Shown here in pieces: positions 1-8,595 of a DNA stretch of 47,407 bases; the stretch's first letter is position 1; every line of letters starts with the position of its first letter. The translations under genes were made by a program, and so were the position numbers. Below the pieces are notes generated by a model. That model worked only from the letters and a program-made list of their open reading frames with translations, made no database searches and was not told where the DNA came from. The DNA is from Acidimicrobiia bacterium (GTDB lineage: Bacteria; Actinomycetota; Acidimicrobiia; Spongiisociales; Spongiisociaceae), in the NCBI GenBank assembly GCA_003229305.1, contig QIDH01000092.1, positions 1 to 47,407 on the forward strand, in the 5' to 3' direction.

Positions 1-353
1 GACCTCCATGAGCCCCGGAGCGCACATTTGGGTCAGGCACGCTCTCCGAGACCTTATCGAGCGGTTTCCCGCGGGGGTTGAGTGTTCTCACGCACTGTGG
101 TTTTTCTTGTCACAGAAGCACTTCGATTCGTCCTCATGCAAACAGGCGCTGTGATCCGGTTGCACACCTGTACCGGTGTCCAACCGTTTGTCGGGGTTTT
201 CAGGCGGCGCCGGTGCGTGAGGGAAGGCGGCCGGCGGTGGCGAAGGCGGCATAGGATCGGAATCCCTGAAGCAATGCGTTCATTTCAGGAGCCGTCGCAG
301 ACGCAGTTCTGTCCATCCACCCAGCCGATCAGGTCTTGGTGAGCTTCTGACTG
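1..353. other. Non-coding left end
   Basis: I find no convincing gene here. The only open frame of note is an Arg-rich translation with no family resemblance and no good ribosome site. The stretch holds one strong hairpin (157-186), listed separately, and no tRNA-like fold that I could recognise. Confidence 0.6.
157..186 (+). terminator. Terminator-like hairpin
   Basis: The arms 157-168 and 175-186 are complementary over 12 bp with one C-C mismatch, around a 6-nt loop. A T-rich tail with a GC interruption follows (TTTG, then TTTT at about 197-200). It would end a plus-strand transcript entering from the left, or insulate the lipoprotein gene that converges on it. The inverted repeat is seen directly; the terminator role is inferred. 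Confidence 0.5.
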
Positions 354-2033
354 TCAGTCGGCGTCCAAGCTCCCCAGGAAAGCTTCCATGCCATCTGTGA
401 CGTTGGCCCTGTATACATCCAGGAAGAGGGGGTCGCCGTTTTGGTCCTCAGGATCTCCCAAGGAGAACAGCCATTCCAAGAGGCTAGGTTCCCAGTCTGA
501 GGACTGCCTTACTGGCGGAATCTCCGATGAGCTGGGGAACTCATCCTTCCAAGCCTTGGGATCTCCGGTCTCGATATCAATAGCCAGAAGAAATCCGTTG
601 TCATCGACAAACCCATCAGCATTGAAGATCTGGGGTCCTTCCCCCTCCGACCCTGGCCAGACGAGTATGAAATTGCTGTCTCCCGACGACTCGACCGTGA
701 CCTGGGAGCCGTCTGGCATGGGCACCCTCGTCACCGTCTCCACGGTCTCCCAATCAGCCCCGTCGTCAGAGTCGTACACGGTCATTTCACCGTCGGCGAC
801 GATGGCCATCGTGTACGAGCCCTTTTCGACATTGGCTGCCACGGCAGCCTGATCGGGTACCTCACCTGGGACCGTGGCCGATCGGCCAAAGTTCGCCTCG
901 TCATACGGAGCGGGGCCGAAGAGGTACACAAATGCTTTTCTCAATGCATAGTCACCAGACTGAGCCGGTACGACTTGACTTGCTGCTGCTGAAACAAGGA
1001 CCAGCGCGCCGACAGCCCCCTCCTCGTCGGCGTCGGAATCGTCGGGAAGAAGGTCGATAACGATCGCAGCCGCCCCGCCCTCGACCGGATACAGCGCCTC
1101 GAGTCTCAGGTTGTCGTCGAGGCCCCCTCCGAACGGAGCCGTCGACGTCTGCAACGCGTCCGACCCGGACACGATCCAACTCCCAAAGGCCATCGTGTCA
1201 GATTCGAAACTCTGCCGAAAAGCCTCTAGGTATCCTGGCTCAATTCCCGCCTCGCTACCCAGGACCTCGAACACGACCTCACCATCCACCTCAAAGGTGT
1301 AGAGAGTGTCGCCGTCGGCCCGCGAAGTCTGCGTTACGGTGTCCGCGAATTGTGCTGCGTCGCCGGCCTCCTGAGAAACCGTGTAGGCGTGCGTGGCCAC
1401 CACCTCAAAATCGGCGGGCCAGCGCACCCCAAGAGCTGCCACCACAAGCAGGTCGCCAGCCAAATCGGCGACCCCCAGGGCATCACCCATGAGTGAGCTG
1501 GCCTGCCATACGTCTGCATCGACGTAACGCTGCGGAATGGGGATCAGCGCCTCTGTAAACGCCTCGCCGCCACTCGAAGACAAGATCACCATGTCGCCGT
1601 CGCTCACACCTGTCATGACCACCCGCGTCCCGGAATCCCACACCTCGGCACGGGTCGCTCCTGTGATCACGGCATCGGTGAAGGACGCTCCATCCCTATC
1701 TACGCGCACCAACTGCATGCCGTTCACAGTTTCGGTGACGATATATGCCACCCCGTTGACTGAGGCCGTTTGGTTGTCGGCATCGGAGACCACCAAACTC
1801 GGGGGCAACTCCACTCTCGATAGGAACGCTATGCGGTCGTTTGCAATCTCTTGATCGGCGGGTTCACTGTCCGCCTCACCCGACGACGTCGGCCCCTGGT
1901 CTGTCTCTCCAGCTCCCCCGCCGCATGAGGCTGCAACAAGTGCGGCAAGCACGGCAACGGCTGGCCAACGCGGCCAACCGCGTTTGAAACAATCGGCAAG
2001 GCTGCGAGAAGCCGAGTCCGCCATGGCATCCAT
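354..2033 (-). CDS. Putative lipoprotein, unknown function
   Basis: 559 residues. The N-terminus is a basic stretch, a hydrophobic segment at about residues 24-36 and a lipobox ending in Cys37 (LVAASC followed by GGG). It should therefore be exported, lipid-anchored and processed by Lgt/Lsp. After the Cys comes a low-complexity acidic linker (Gly/Ser/Glu/Asp) and a large acidic extracellular part rich in beta-type sequence, without a motif that I recognise. Start choice: ATG at 2033; a second in-frame ATG at 2024 would serve equally and gives a shorter n-region. It is followed in the same direction by the MaoC-like gene after about 100 nt. No enzymatic residue pattern is visible, so a binding, sensor or structural role cannot be separated. 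Confidence 0.8.
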   Translation of the reverse strand: MDAMADSASRSLADCFKRGWPRWPAVAVLAALVAASCGGGAGETDQGPTSSGEADSEPADQEIANDRIAFLSRVELPPSLVVSDADNQTASVNGVAYIVTETVNGMQLVRVDRDGASFTDAVITGATRAEVWDSGTRVVMTGVSDGDMVILSSSGGEAFTEALIPIPQRYVDADVWQASSLMGDALGVADLAGDLLVVAALGVRWPADFEVVATHAYTVSQEAGDAAQFADTVTQTSRADGDTLYTFEVDGEVVFEVLGSEAGIEPGYLEAFRQSFESDTMAFGSWIVSGSDALQTSTAPFGGGLDDNLRLEALYPVEGGAAAIVIDLLPDDSDADEEGAVGALVLVSAAASQVVPAQSGDYALRKAFVYLFGPAPYDEANFGRSATVPGEVPDQAAVAANVEKGSYTMAIVADGEMTVYDSDDGADWETVETVTRVPMPDGSQVTVESSGDSNFILVWPGSEGEGPQIFNADGFVDDNGFLLAIDIETGDPKAWKDEFPSSSEIPPVRQSSDWEPSLLEWLFSLGDPEDQNGDPLFLDVYRANVTDGMEAFLGSLDAD

Positions 2034-2131
2034 TCATATTGAAGAAGACCGCGAACCTACCACGGGCCCCAGAACTGCAGCGGTGCAGGATCCAAAACGA
2101 ACGTTCACAAACCGGATCACATGCCTGAGGG

Positions 2132-2572
2132 TTAGAAATACAGGCGAGCGATGGACTCGGCTACGCAAGCCGGCTTTTCAGAGTTTTCGAGTTCGATGGT
2201 GACTTCCTGTTTCACCTGAAGGCCGCCAGCCACTTCATCGACCTCTCTGAGTACCGAGCGGGCCCTGATTCGACTACCAGACGGGACGGGCGCGATGAAT
2301 CTGACCCGATCAAGGCCATAATTGATGCCCATACGGACCCCTGGCACTTCGAGCTTCGGCTGAAGGGTCACGACCAGCGAAAGGGTCAAGAACCCGTGGG
2401 CGATCGTGGTACCGAATGGCCCAGCGGCGGCCTTTTCGCTATCGACGTGAATCCACTGGTGATCATCAGTCGCGTCCGCGAACGTATCGATCCGGTGCTG
2501 ATCGACCTCAAACCAATCTCCTACGCCGATCTCCTCGCCGATTCTTGCTCTCAGGTCCTCGAGTACCGCCAT
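2132..2572 (-). CDS. MaoC-like (R)-specific enoyl-CoA hydratase family protein
   Basis: 146 residues, the normal size for a single hot-dog-fold MaoC/NodN-type hydratase. The family signature runs through the middle: FADATDDHQWIHVD at about 31-44, then GPFGTTIAHGFLTLSL at about 51-66. The catalytic Asp/His pair lies in D-x-x-x-x-H of the first block, with the conserved G-x-x-x-A-H-G in the second. Such proteins hydrate trans-2-enoyl-CoA (or -ACP) to (R)-3-hydroxyacyl-CoA in the cytosol. The ATG at 2572 has a GGAG about 8 nt upstream. It is transcribed away from the heme-transport operon and is probably co-oriented with the lipoprotein gene. The substrate chain cannot be read from the sequence. 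Confidence 0.9.
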   Translation of the reverse strand: MAVLEDLRARIGEEIGVGDWFEVDQHRIDTFADATDDHQWIHVDSEKAAAGPFGTTIAHGFLTLSLVVTLQPKLEVPGVRMGINYGLDRVRFIAPVPSGSRIRARSVLREVDEVAGGLQVKQEVTIELENSEKPACVAESIARLYF

Positions 2573-2732
2573 CAGGCATCTCCACAGTTTTGTCAGGCGA
2601 GGCTACTCGGGCGCGCCCAAGGCCGACGCGGCGTCGAAATCGACCCGACATCGCGTCCGATCGATCCCGACTTTTCGTCGGCGAATCGCGCCTGCAAACT
2701 GCCACGAGTCCCGATCGAAACGGAGACGTCGA

Positions 2733-3473
2733 ATGCCCCCTGGGGTTGGCCCGGTCCACTTTTTGCCTATCGCCTCGACCGCCATTGCGGCCGCTTTTTC
2801 GATTGTCCTCTACCGGCACTGGAAACGTGCGCCAGGCGCGCGCTACCTGTTCTGGTGGATGGCAGGGGTGGTCATGTTCGGAGTCGGCACCGCAACCGAA
2901 GCCACTACGACTCTCGCCGGATGGAGCGAACCGGTCTTTCGCGCCTGGTACGTCACGGGTGCTCTGCTCGGAGGGGTGATGCTCGCCCAAGGGACGGTTT
3001 ACCTCCTATTGGATCGGGCGAAGGCCGACCGTCTCACCGTCGTGGTGGTCGTCTATGCATCCATCGCCGCGGTGTTCGTCCTGAGCTCACCGCTCGACCT
3101 CTCGCTGGTCGAGCCGAACCGGCTCAGCGGTGACGTCTTGGAGTGGTCATGGGTACGGCTGTTCTCCCCGGTGCTGAACACCTACGCCCTGTATTTCCTC
3201 GTCGGAGGGGCAGCCTGGTCTGCCTGGCAGTACAAACAGAGATCTGACCGCCCAAGAGGAAGGGTGGTAGGCAACGCGTTGATCGCCCTAGGAGCCCTCC
3301 TACCTGGAATCGGTGGGGGTTTCGCCAGAGCCGGCACCGTCGAGGTGCTCTATGTGGGCGAGTTCATTGGACTGATTCTGATCTGGGCGGGATACCGCAT
3401 GATCGCAACTGATTCGATATCGAAATCCATTCACAAAATCCAGCGAGAGCTGGCCGAAAGGACCCCAGCATGA
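2733..3473 (+). CDS. Seven-helix membrane protein coupled to heme transport operon
   Basis: 246 residues with about seven hydrophobic segments spread over the whole length (first at about residues 9-25, last near 210-228) and a short basic cytoplasmic tail. I recognise no enzyme motif. Start ATG at 2733 with GGAG about 8 nt upstream. Its stop codon overlaps the start of the hmuT-like gene (ATGA at 3470-3473), so the two are translationally coupled and this protein very likely belongs to the same import system. It could be a sensor or an accessory membrane component; the family is unknown to me. Confidence 0.75.
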   Translation: MPPGVGPVHFLPIASTAIAAAFSIVLYRHWKRAPGARYLFWWMAGVVMFGVGTATEATTTLAGWSEPVFRAWYVTGALLGGVMLAQGTVYLLLDRAKADRLTVVVVVYASIAAVFVLSSPLDLSLVEPNRLSGDVLEWSWVRLFSPVLNTYALYFLVGGAAWSAWQYKQRSDRPRGRVVGNALIALGALLPGIGGGFARAGTVEVLYVGEFIGLILIWAGYRMIATDSISKSIHKIQRELAERTPA

Positions 3474-4498
3474 GACGCAATGTGCTTATCGCCCTTGCTG
3501 CATTGGCCCTCGTGGCCGCGGCATGTGGGACGACCGATGCCGAAACAACCGCAACGTCAACATCCGAGCCGGCCACGGCCACGGAGACACCTACCACTCA
3601 GGCGCCAACGCCAACAACCGAGGGCACCGCGGCAACCACAACCACAGAAGCCATGGAGGGTCGCGTCTTTGCGAGTGCCGATGGGGTCGACGTGGAAATC
3701 TCCGACACATCTCGGATTGTCACCCTGACTGGCGACCTCACCGAAATCGTGTTCGAACTCGGCCTTGGAGCCCAGGTCGTGGCGATCGATGTGACCACTA
3801 CCTTTCCTGCCGAGGCGATAGATCTGCCGGTGATCGGTTTCGCCCAACAGCTCGCCGCGGAGCCGGTGCTCGCCTTCAGTCCCACCCTGGTGATCGGTGA
3901 CATGACGATCGGTCCACCTGAGGCGATCCAGCAGATCAGAGACGCCGGAATTCCTGTGATGCTCATCGCCAATCCGATGACGCTCGACGACATATCTGCA
4001 AAGATCGTCCTGGTGGCAGATATCCTGGACGTAGCAGACGAAGGCGCCGCGCTGGCCGAATCGGTCCAAGCCGACATCGACGCCGCCGTGGCTCTCGCGG
4101 CTGGGGCCGAGGATCAGCCGACCATCGCCTATATCTACGTGCGCGGCCCCCAGACCATCCTGCTCTTTGGCCAGGGAATGCCCACCCAGGCAATGATCGA
4201 GGGAGCAAACGCGGTCGACGCCGGGGTCGCCGCCGAAGTGTTCGGAGCGGTTCCCCTGACTCCTGAGGCCTTGGTGGCCGCGGCACCGGACTTGATAGTC
4301 GTGCCAGAAGCCGGGCTCGCCGCTCTCGGTGGCCTCGAAGCGTTGGCCGCGATACCAGGCGTCGCCGAGACGCCGGCCGGCCAAGCCGGCGCCTTCCTCG
4401 CCTACGACGAGGCGTACTTTTTCAACTTCGGACCCCGAGTCGGTCAGGCGCTGGCCGAATTCGTGGCCGACATACACCCGGAGTTGGCCGCCGGGTGA
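3470..4498 (+). CDS. hmuT: Heme/corrinoid-type ABC transporter substrate-binding lipoprotein
   Basis: 342 residues. The signal sequence ends in a lipobox (LVAAAC, Cys19), then comes a Thr/Pro/Ala-rich linker (about 22-60) and a class III periplasmic-binding-protein fold. The opening of the mature domain, with TGDLTEIVFELGLG at about 87-100 followed by a V-x-D-T-T-T-x-P-A-E-A stretch, is the typical HmuT beginning, and AFSPTLVIGD follows. It captures heme (or a similar iron chelate) outside the membrane and hands it to the permease encoded next. It overlaps both neighbours by 4 nt (ATGA upstream, GTGA downstream). The exact ligand could instead be a siderophore or cobalamin; HmuT is the closest pattern. 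Confidence 0.85.
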   Translation: MRRNVLIALAALALVAAACGTTDAETTATSTSEPATATETPTTQAPTPTTEGTAATTTTEAMEGRVFASADGVDVEISDTSRIVTLTGDLTEIVFELGLGAQVVAIDVTTTFPAEAIDLPVIGFAQQLAAEPVLAFSPTLVIGDMTIGPPEAIQQIRDAGIPVMLIANPMTLDDISAKIVLVADILDVADEGAALAESVQADIDAAVALAAGAEDQPTIAYIYVRGPQTILLFGQGMPTQAMIEGANAVDAGVAAEVFGAVPLTPEALVAAAPDLIVVPEAGLAALGGLEALAAIPGVAETPAGQAGAFLAYDEAYFFNFGPRVGQALAEFVADIHPELAAG

Positions 4499-5538
4499 CA
4501 AACAGCAAGACCGTTCAGGCCGAAACCGACGCCGCTCCTTTCCACCGGGGGCGGCGTTGGGCGTGGTGGGCTGCGCTGTTCGTCTTGATTGTGGCGATGG
4601 CGACCTCGCTGTCGGTAGGCGCGGCGTCCATCGGACCACGCGATGCGTGGACGGTGGTCCTATCCCATATGGGAATCGGATCGGCCCCCTCAGTTGCGAT
4701 CGACGGTGTCATCTGGGCGATCCGGCTCCCCCGCATACTGCTGGGGGTCGCGGTGGGCGCCGCCTTGGGGGCGGCCGGAATGGGCCTGCAAGGCCTGTTC
4801 AGGACTCCGCTCGCCGACCCGCACCTGCTCGGCCTAGGACCCGGCGCGGCGATCGGGGCAGTGTTGGGGGCAGCGGGAGGGGGAATCCAGGGGGCGATCG
4901 CAGGAGGGGCGGCGGCCGGTTTGATCGCAGGGTTCGCGGTCAGGAGGGTCGGCCGCAGCTCCAGCGGCGACCCGGCCAGACTGATCTTGTCTGGGGTCGC
5001 TTTGGGGGCAGCGTTTTCTGCCTGGGTCGGGTTCTTCGTGTTCGGCCTCGACCGCTCCAGCGTCGCCCCGATCGAGTTCTGGCTCCTGGGCAGCCTGACC
5101 GGATCGACCTGGAGGGCTTTTGGAACCGCCGCCGTACTCATCTCGGTCGGAACCATCGGTCTGATGACTGCCGGCCGCTCCCTCGACCTTCTGTCGCTCG
5201 GCGAATCGACGGCCAGGTCGCTCGGCGTCGATGTCGGATTGGTATCGACCATGGTGATTCTCGGCGCAGGTCTGATCACCGGGGCCGCCGTTGGTGCGGT
5301 GGGAGTGATCGGCTTCGTCGGGCTGCTCGGCCCCGCCATCGCCAGAAGGCTGGTCGGACCGAACAACAAGTCTCTCATTGCGATGTCGGCCATCGCCGGC
5401 GCGCTCCTGATGGTTGTGGCCGACACGGTCGCCAGGACCGCGGTGTCTCCGATCGAGCTGCCCGCAGGATTGGTGACGGCCGCCGTCGGTGGTCCGGTCT
5501 TCATTTGGCTCATCTCGAGGATGCGGAGATGGACATGA
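4495..5538 (+). CDS. hmuU: FecCD/BtuC-type ABC permease, heme import
   Basis: 347 residues, the usual length for a FecCD permease, with about nine to ten membrane helices. Recognisable blocks are RLPRILLGVAVGAALGAAG (about 79-97), the Gly/Ala-rich helix pair following it, and GVIGFVGLLGPAIARRLVG near 270-290, which is the segment that contacts the ATPase. Translation starts at GTG 4495, overlapping the hmuT-like stop. It ends just after the ATPase start, so the three genes are co-translated. It forms the homodimeric channel of a type II importer. Confidence 0.9.
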   Translation: MTNSKTVQAETDAAPFHRGRRWAWWAALFVLIVAMATSLSVGAASIGPRDAWTVVLSHMGIGSAPSVAIDGVIWAIRLPRILLGVAVGAALGAAGMGLQGLFRTPLADPHLLGLGPGAAIGAVLGAAGGGIQGAIAGGAAAGLIAGFAVRRVGRSSSGDPARLILSGVALGAAFSAWVGFFVFGLDRSSVAPIEFWLLGSLTGSTWRAFGTAAVLISVGTIGLMTAGRSLDLLSLGESTARSLGVDVGLVSTMVILGAGLITGAAVGAVGVIGFVGLLGPAIARRLVGPNNKSLIAMSAIAGALLMVVADTVARTAVSPIELPAGLVTAAVGGPVFIWLISRMRRWT

Positions 5539-6308
5539 CATTGTCTACTGAACGCCTGACTGTCCGACTGGGCGGACGGCCGGTCGTTTCCGATGTGACG
5601 ACTTGCTTCCCGGTCGGCAAGTTGACGGCGATCATGGGTCCGAATGGGGCAGGCAAGACGACGCTTGTCCGGGCGTTGGCCGTCGACCTCGCTGCGTCTG
5701 AAGGTAACGTGAACTGGGGAAACGAACCAATCGGTTCGTGGGCTCCGACTGACCTCGCCCAACTGCGTTCTTTTCTCTCCCAGGACACGCCGTCGGACAT
5801 TCCGTTCACGGTGCGAGACGTGGTGGCAATGGGTAGAGCCCCCCATCGAGAGTCCTCAGGTTCCGATCCCGCTCAGGATCGACGCGTCGTCGATGAGGCG
5901 ATGGAGACGATGGAGGTGTCGGAGCTGGCGGATCGACGTTTCAGCAATATCTCTGGCGGTGAACGCGCCAGAGCATCACTGGCCAGGGTCCTCGCCCAAC
6001 AGGCCCATGTGATCCTCCTGGACGAACCAACCTCTTCACTGGATCTAGGTCACCAGGAAAACGTCCTCTCCTGTTTCAAGGCAGAGGCGGCCTCGGGGCG
6101 GACCGTGATCGCGGTGCTGCACGACCTGAATCTGGCCGCCTGCCACGCCGATCGAATCCTCTTCCTCGACGAAGGCACAATCGCAGCAGAGGGCTCACCC
6201 GAAGAAGTCCTCGAGACTCAGTTTCTGACGTCTCTGTACAGACATCCGATCGAAGTGGTTGATCACCCATTTCGAACGACACCCTTGGTAGTCACCCGCG
6301 AGCGCTAG
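5535..6308 (+). CDS. hmuV: ABC transporter ATP-binding protein, heme import
   Basis: 257 residues. Walker A GPNGAGKTT at about 35-43, a Q-loop in LRSFLSQD, signature SGGERARASLARVL near 140, Walker B VILLDEP directly after it, and the switch His in VLHDLNLAA. The order and length match HmuV/FecE ATPases, the cytosolic motor for the permease. I chose ATG 5535 because it overlaps the permease stop as ATGA, like the other junctions of this operon, and has GGAG 6 nt upstream. The ATG at 5529 in the same frame is an alternative. A hairpin at 6343-6360 follows the gene. Confidence 0.92.
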   Translation: MTLSTERLTVRLGGRPVVSDVTTCFPVGKLTAIMGPNGAGKTTLVRALAVDLAASEGNVNWGNEPIGSWAPTDLAQLRSFLSQDTPSDIPFTVRDVVAMGRAPHRESSGSDPAQDRRVVDEAMETMEVSELADRRFSNISGGERARASLARVLAQQAHVILLDEPTSSLDLGHQENVLSCFKAEAASGRTVIAVLHDLNLAACHADRILFLDEGTIAAEGSPEEVLETQFLTSLYRHPIEVVDHPFRTTPLVVTRER

Positions 6309-6342
6309 GCACCCGAGCTACCCGCACTGCCCCCTAGTGGGA

Positions 6343-6360
6343 ATCAGGGGTCGCCCTGAT
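6343..6360 (+). terminator. Hairpin after heme transport operon
   Basis: Perfect 7-bp inverted repeat, ATCAGGG and CCCTGAT, around the loop GTCG, 35 nt beyond the hmuV stop. There is no T-run, so it is either a weak terminator or a 3'-end stabiliser. Confidence 0.4.
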
Positions 6361-6394
6361 ACACCGAAGAGCTCCTATCGCCGACCATGTCGGT

Positions 6395-7750
6395 ATGAGC
6401 ACATTCACAGCAACCATCACAAGAGCCCGCCGGATGGCGGATGCCACCCCATCAGAGCGCAACCGTTACGTTGACTTCCTGCGCGCCCTTTCGATCCTGG
6501 CCGTCGTCATCGGGCACTGGCTGATCGCAGCCCCATTCCTGAGCGAAGGAGGCTTGCAGGGCATCAACATGCTGGCCAAGTCGCCATGGACCCAGTGGCT
6601 GACCTGGGTGTTCCAGGTGATGCCAGTCTTCTTCGCCGTCGGCGGGTTTTCGAACACCGTCTCATGGAGGGCCGCTCGGGCCAAAGGGCAGACGTTCGGT
6701 CAGACCTACGGAGCGTGGCTCACCTCGAGGGTCCGTCGTTTGGCCATCCCCGTCACGGTCCTGGTGGGAACCTGGGCGACGATCGGGATGGCTCTTGCGA
6801 GCTACGGCGTCGACCCCGCCCTCGTCAAGATCGGCTCGCAGGCGGCCCTGATCCCGGTGTGGTTCCTGGCTGTCTACCTGTTGATGACGCTCATCGGTCC
6901 TGCGATGGTCGTGGCGTGGGAGCGTTGGGGATGGGGATCATTCGTTGCTATGGTCGCCGCCGCCACGATTGTCGATCTGGCGGTCTGGTCAGGTGCCGGG
7001 CTGGCCGGTTGGCTGAACTTCCTGTTCGTGTGGTCTGCCATTCACCAGCTGGGCGTTGCCTGGGCCAATGGGAAACTGACAGGTGTTTATGCAAGGCGAT
7101 TGGCGATGATCGCCGCGGTTGTCGTCGTCGGGCTCGTGACCGTCGGCCCATATCCGATCGCCATGGTCGGAGTGCCAGGAGCAGCCGCCTCGAACAACTC
7201 GCCACCGACGATAGCCCTCGTTGCATTCGGTGCCATGCAGATCGGTGCGCTTCTCGCCCTCGAGACTCGGGCCAAGAGAATGCTCGCCAGGCCGGTCGCC
7301 TGGACCGCCACGATCCTGGTCAACGGGATGATCATGAGCCTGTACCTGTGGCATCTCACCGTGATGGTCCTCATGATTGGCGCCTCGCTGTTGGTCGGAG
7401 GATTCGGCCTCGGGATCGAGCCCGCCACCAGAACGTGGTGGGCGACTCGCCCCATCTGGATCGCTGTGCTCCTGACACTGACGGTGCCGTTCGCCATGGC
7501 CATGGCCAGGATCGAGCAGGTGAAACCGCTGAGTCCGTCCTCGAGGCCAAGCCCATGGGTGGCAGTAGCGGCAGGCGTAGCCCTTTCCATTGGTCTGGCG
7601 CTACTGGCTGGCGCCGGCATCCAGGGCCCGGTCCTCGGAATCAACCCGGTCGCCACCGGCCTCCCCCTCTTGGCCGGCCTGGCCATGAAACGGGCGGGAC
7701 GACCGGGCCATGCGCTCGAGAGAACCGAAGGGCTGGTCGGAGCTGAGTAG
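6395..7750 (+). CDS. Acyltransferase 3 family membrane protein
   Basis: 451 residues with about ten membrane helices. The N-terminal NRYVDFLRALSILAVVIGHW (about 23-42) holds the family's R-x-x-D-x-L-R start and the helix-1 His. A second family block, with PVFFAVGGF followed by a basic cytosolic loop containing RVRRLAIPV, lies near 75-125. These integral proteins move acyl groups from a cytosolic donor to extracytoplasmic sugars, lipids or peptides. The acceptor cannot be told from the sequence and the gene stands alone. ATG 6395 has no clear Shine-Dalgarno, so the start is moderately secure. Confidence 0.85.
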   Translation: MSTFTATITRARRMADATPSERNRYVDFLRALSILAVVIGHWLIAAPFLSEGGLQGINMLAKSPWTQWLTWVFQVMPVFFAVGGFSNTVSWRAARAKGQTFGQTYGAWLTSRVRRLAIPVTVLVGTWATIGMALASYGVDPALVKIGSQAALIPVWFLAVYLLMTLIGPAMVVAWERWGWGSFVAMVAAATIVDLAVWSGAGLAGWLNFLFVWSAIHQLGVAWANGKLTGVYARRLAMIAAVVVVGLVTVGPYPIAMVGVPGAAASNNSPPTIALVAFGAMQIGALLALETRAKRMLARPVAWTATILVNGMIMSLYLWHLTVMVLMIGASLLVGGFGLGIEPATRTWWATRPIWIAVLLTLTVPFAMAMARIEQVKPLSPSSRPSPWVAVAAGVALSIGLALLAGAGIQGPVLGINPVATGLPLLAGLAMKRAGRPGHALERTEGLVGAE

Positions 7751-7764
7751 TAGTCATGTACCAA

Positions 7765-7793
7765 GCAGGCCGACTCGGGATGATCTGGCCTGC
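7765..7793. terminator. Hairpin between convergent genes
   Basis: GCAGGCC at 7765-7771 and GGCCTGC at 7787-7793 form a 7-bp perfect stem. It lies in the 47-nt gap where the acyltransferase (+) and AlaX-like (-) genes meet tail to tail. It probably serves both directions. Confidence 0.4.
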
Positions 7794-7797
7794 GGTC

Positions 7798-8517
7798 CTA
7801 CTCCTCGTCGAGACTCAGACGGATACGGCGGAAGCCCTTGCCCTTCGACTCGATCTTGGTGATCTTGATACCGCCCACCTCAGAAGTGGAGGCTACGTGG
7901 GTCCCGCCGTCCGCCTGACGGTCCAGACCGACGATGTCGATCACTCTGATCTCCTCAACCGAGGACGGGATGAGGTTGACCTTCGTGCGGATCAGGCTCG
8001 GGTCCTTGTCAGCTTCGGAACGAGGCATGAAGGAGACATCGATCGGGAGACGCCTGCCGATCGCGGCGTTTAGAGCATCCTCCAGAGGCTGTCGCTCCTC
8101 CGGGTCCCAATCGGGCAGTTCGAAGTCGAGGCGACCCTTGCCAGGTTCCATGTTGCCTCCGGTCACCGGGCTCTTGAAACGCTCCCAGACCACGCCGCAC
8201 AGCGCGTGCATCGAGGTGTGGGTCCGCATCAGCCGGTAGCGACGCTCCCAGTCCAGCTCTCCCCTGACAGCCGTTCCGACTGACGGAAGTCCGCCATCCA
8301 ACCAATGCCAGACACCATCAGAGTCTGGTGCCACCTTGACCACCGCCAACTCATCATCGCCGACCCACAATGAACCGATGTCGTGGGGTTGGCCCCCGCC
8401 TCCCGGGTAGAACACGGTCTGATCGAGCAACACTCTTCCGTCCTCCGGCTCGACTCCAACCACCACCGCGTCCATGGAACGGGCATATGAGTCCGTCGAG
8501 AAAATCCGATTGGTCAC
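7798..8517 (-). CDS. AlaX-type alanyl-tRNA editing domain protein
   Basis: 239 residues, homologous to the editing half of alanyl-tRNA synthetase. The second-shell block FYPGGGGQPHD is near residue 37, the first zinc motif is HTSMH (HxxxH) at about 100-104, and the second motif reads DGGTHVAST instead of CGGTH. The Cys ligand is thus Asp, a variant that I believe also occurs in other AlaX-M proteins. Such enzymes hydrolyse mischarged Ser- or Gly-tRNA(Ala) in trans. I chose GTG 8517 because it gives the typical M-T-x-R-x-x-x-T-D-S-Y opening and has GAGG upstream; GTG 8529 is also possible. Confidence 0.88.
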   Translation of the reverse strand: MTNRIFSTDSYARSMDAVVVGVEPEDGRVLLDQTVFYPGGGGQPHDIGSLWVGDDELAVVKVAPDSDGVWHWLDGGLPSVGTAVRGELDWERRYRLMRTHTSMHALCGVVWERFKSPVTGGNMEPGKGRLDFELPDWDPEERQPLEDALNAAIGRRLPIDVSFMPRSEADKDPSLIRTKVNLIPSSVEEIRVIDIVGLDRQADGGTHVASTSEVGGIKITKIESKGKGFRRIRLSLDEE

Positions 8518-8595
8518 CGAGCACCTCACCTTCAGGTGAGCGCCGACAATACTCTCCTCGTCCTTGGTGGGACGGTGCCCCGCTAACGTAGGACC

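Noticed and set aside
82..342. Small plus-strand protein in the left end
   Set aside because: Arg-rich composition, no family match, no good ribosome site, and the hairpin 157-186 lies inside it.
3557..4639. Long minus-strand open frame opposite hmuT
   Set aside because: High GC produces long shadows; it has a coding-like length but random composition and no motif, and hmuT on the plus strand is certain.
6586..7746. 386-codon plus-strand frame inside the acyltransferase gene
   Set aside because: Arg/Asp/Gly-rich frame-shifted translation of a real membrane protein gene.
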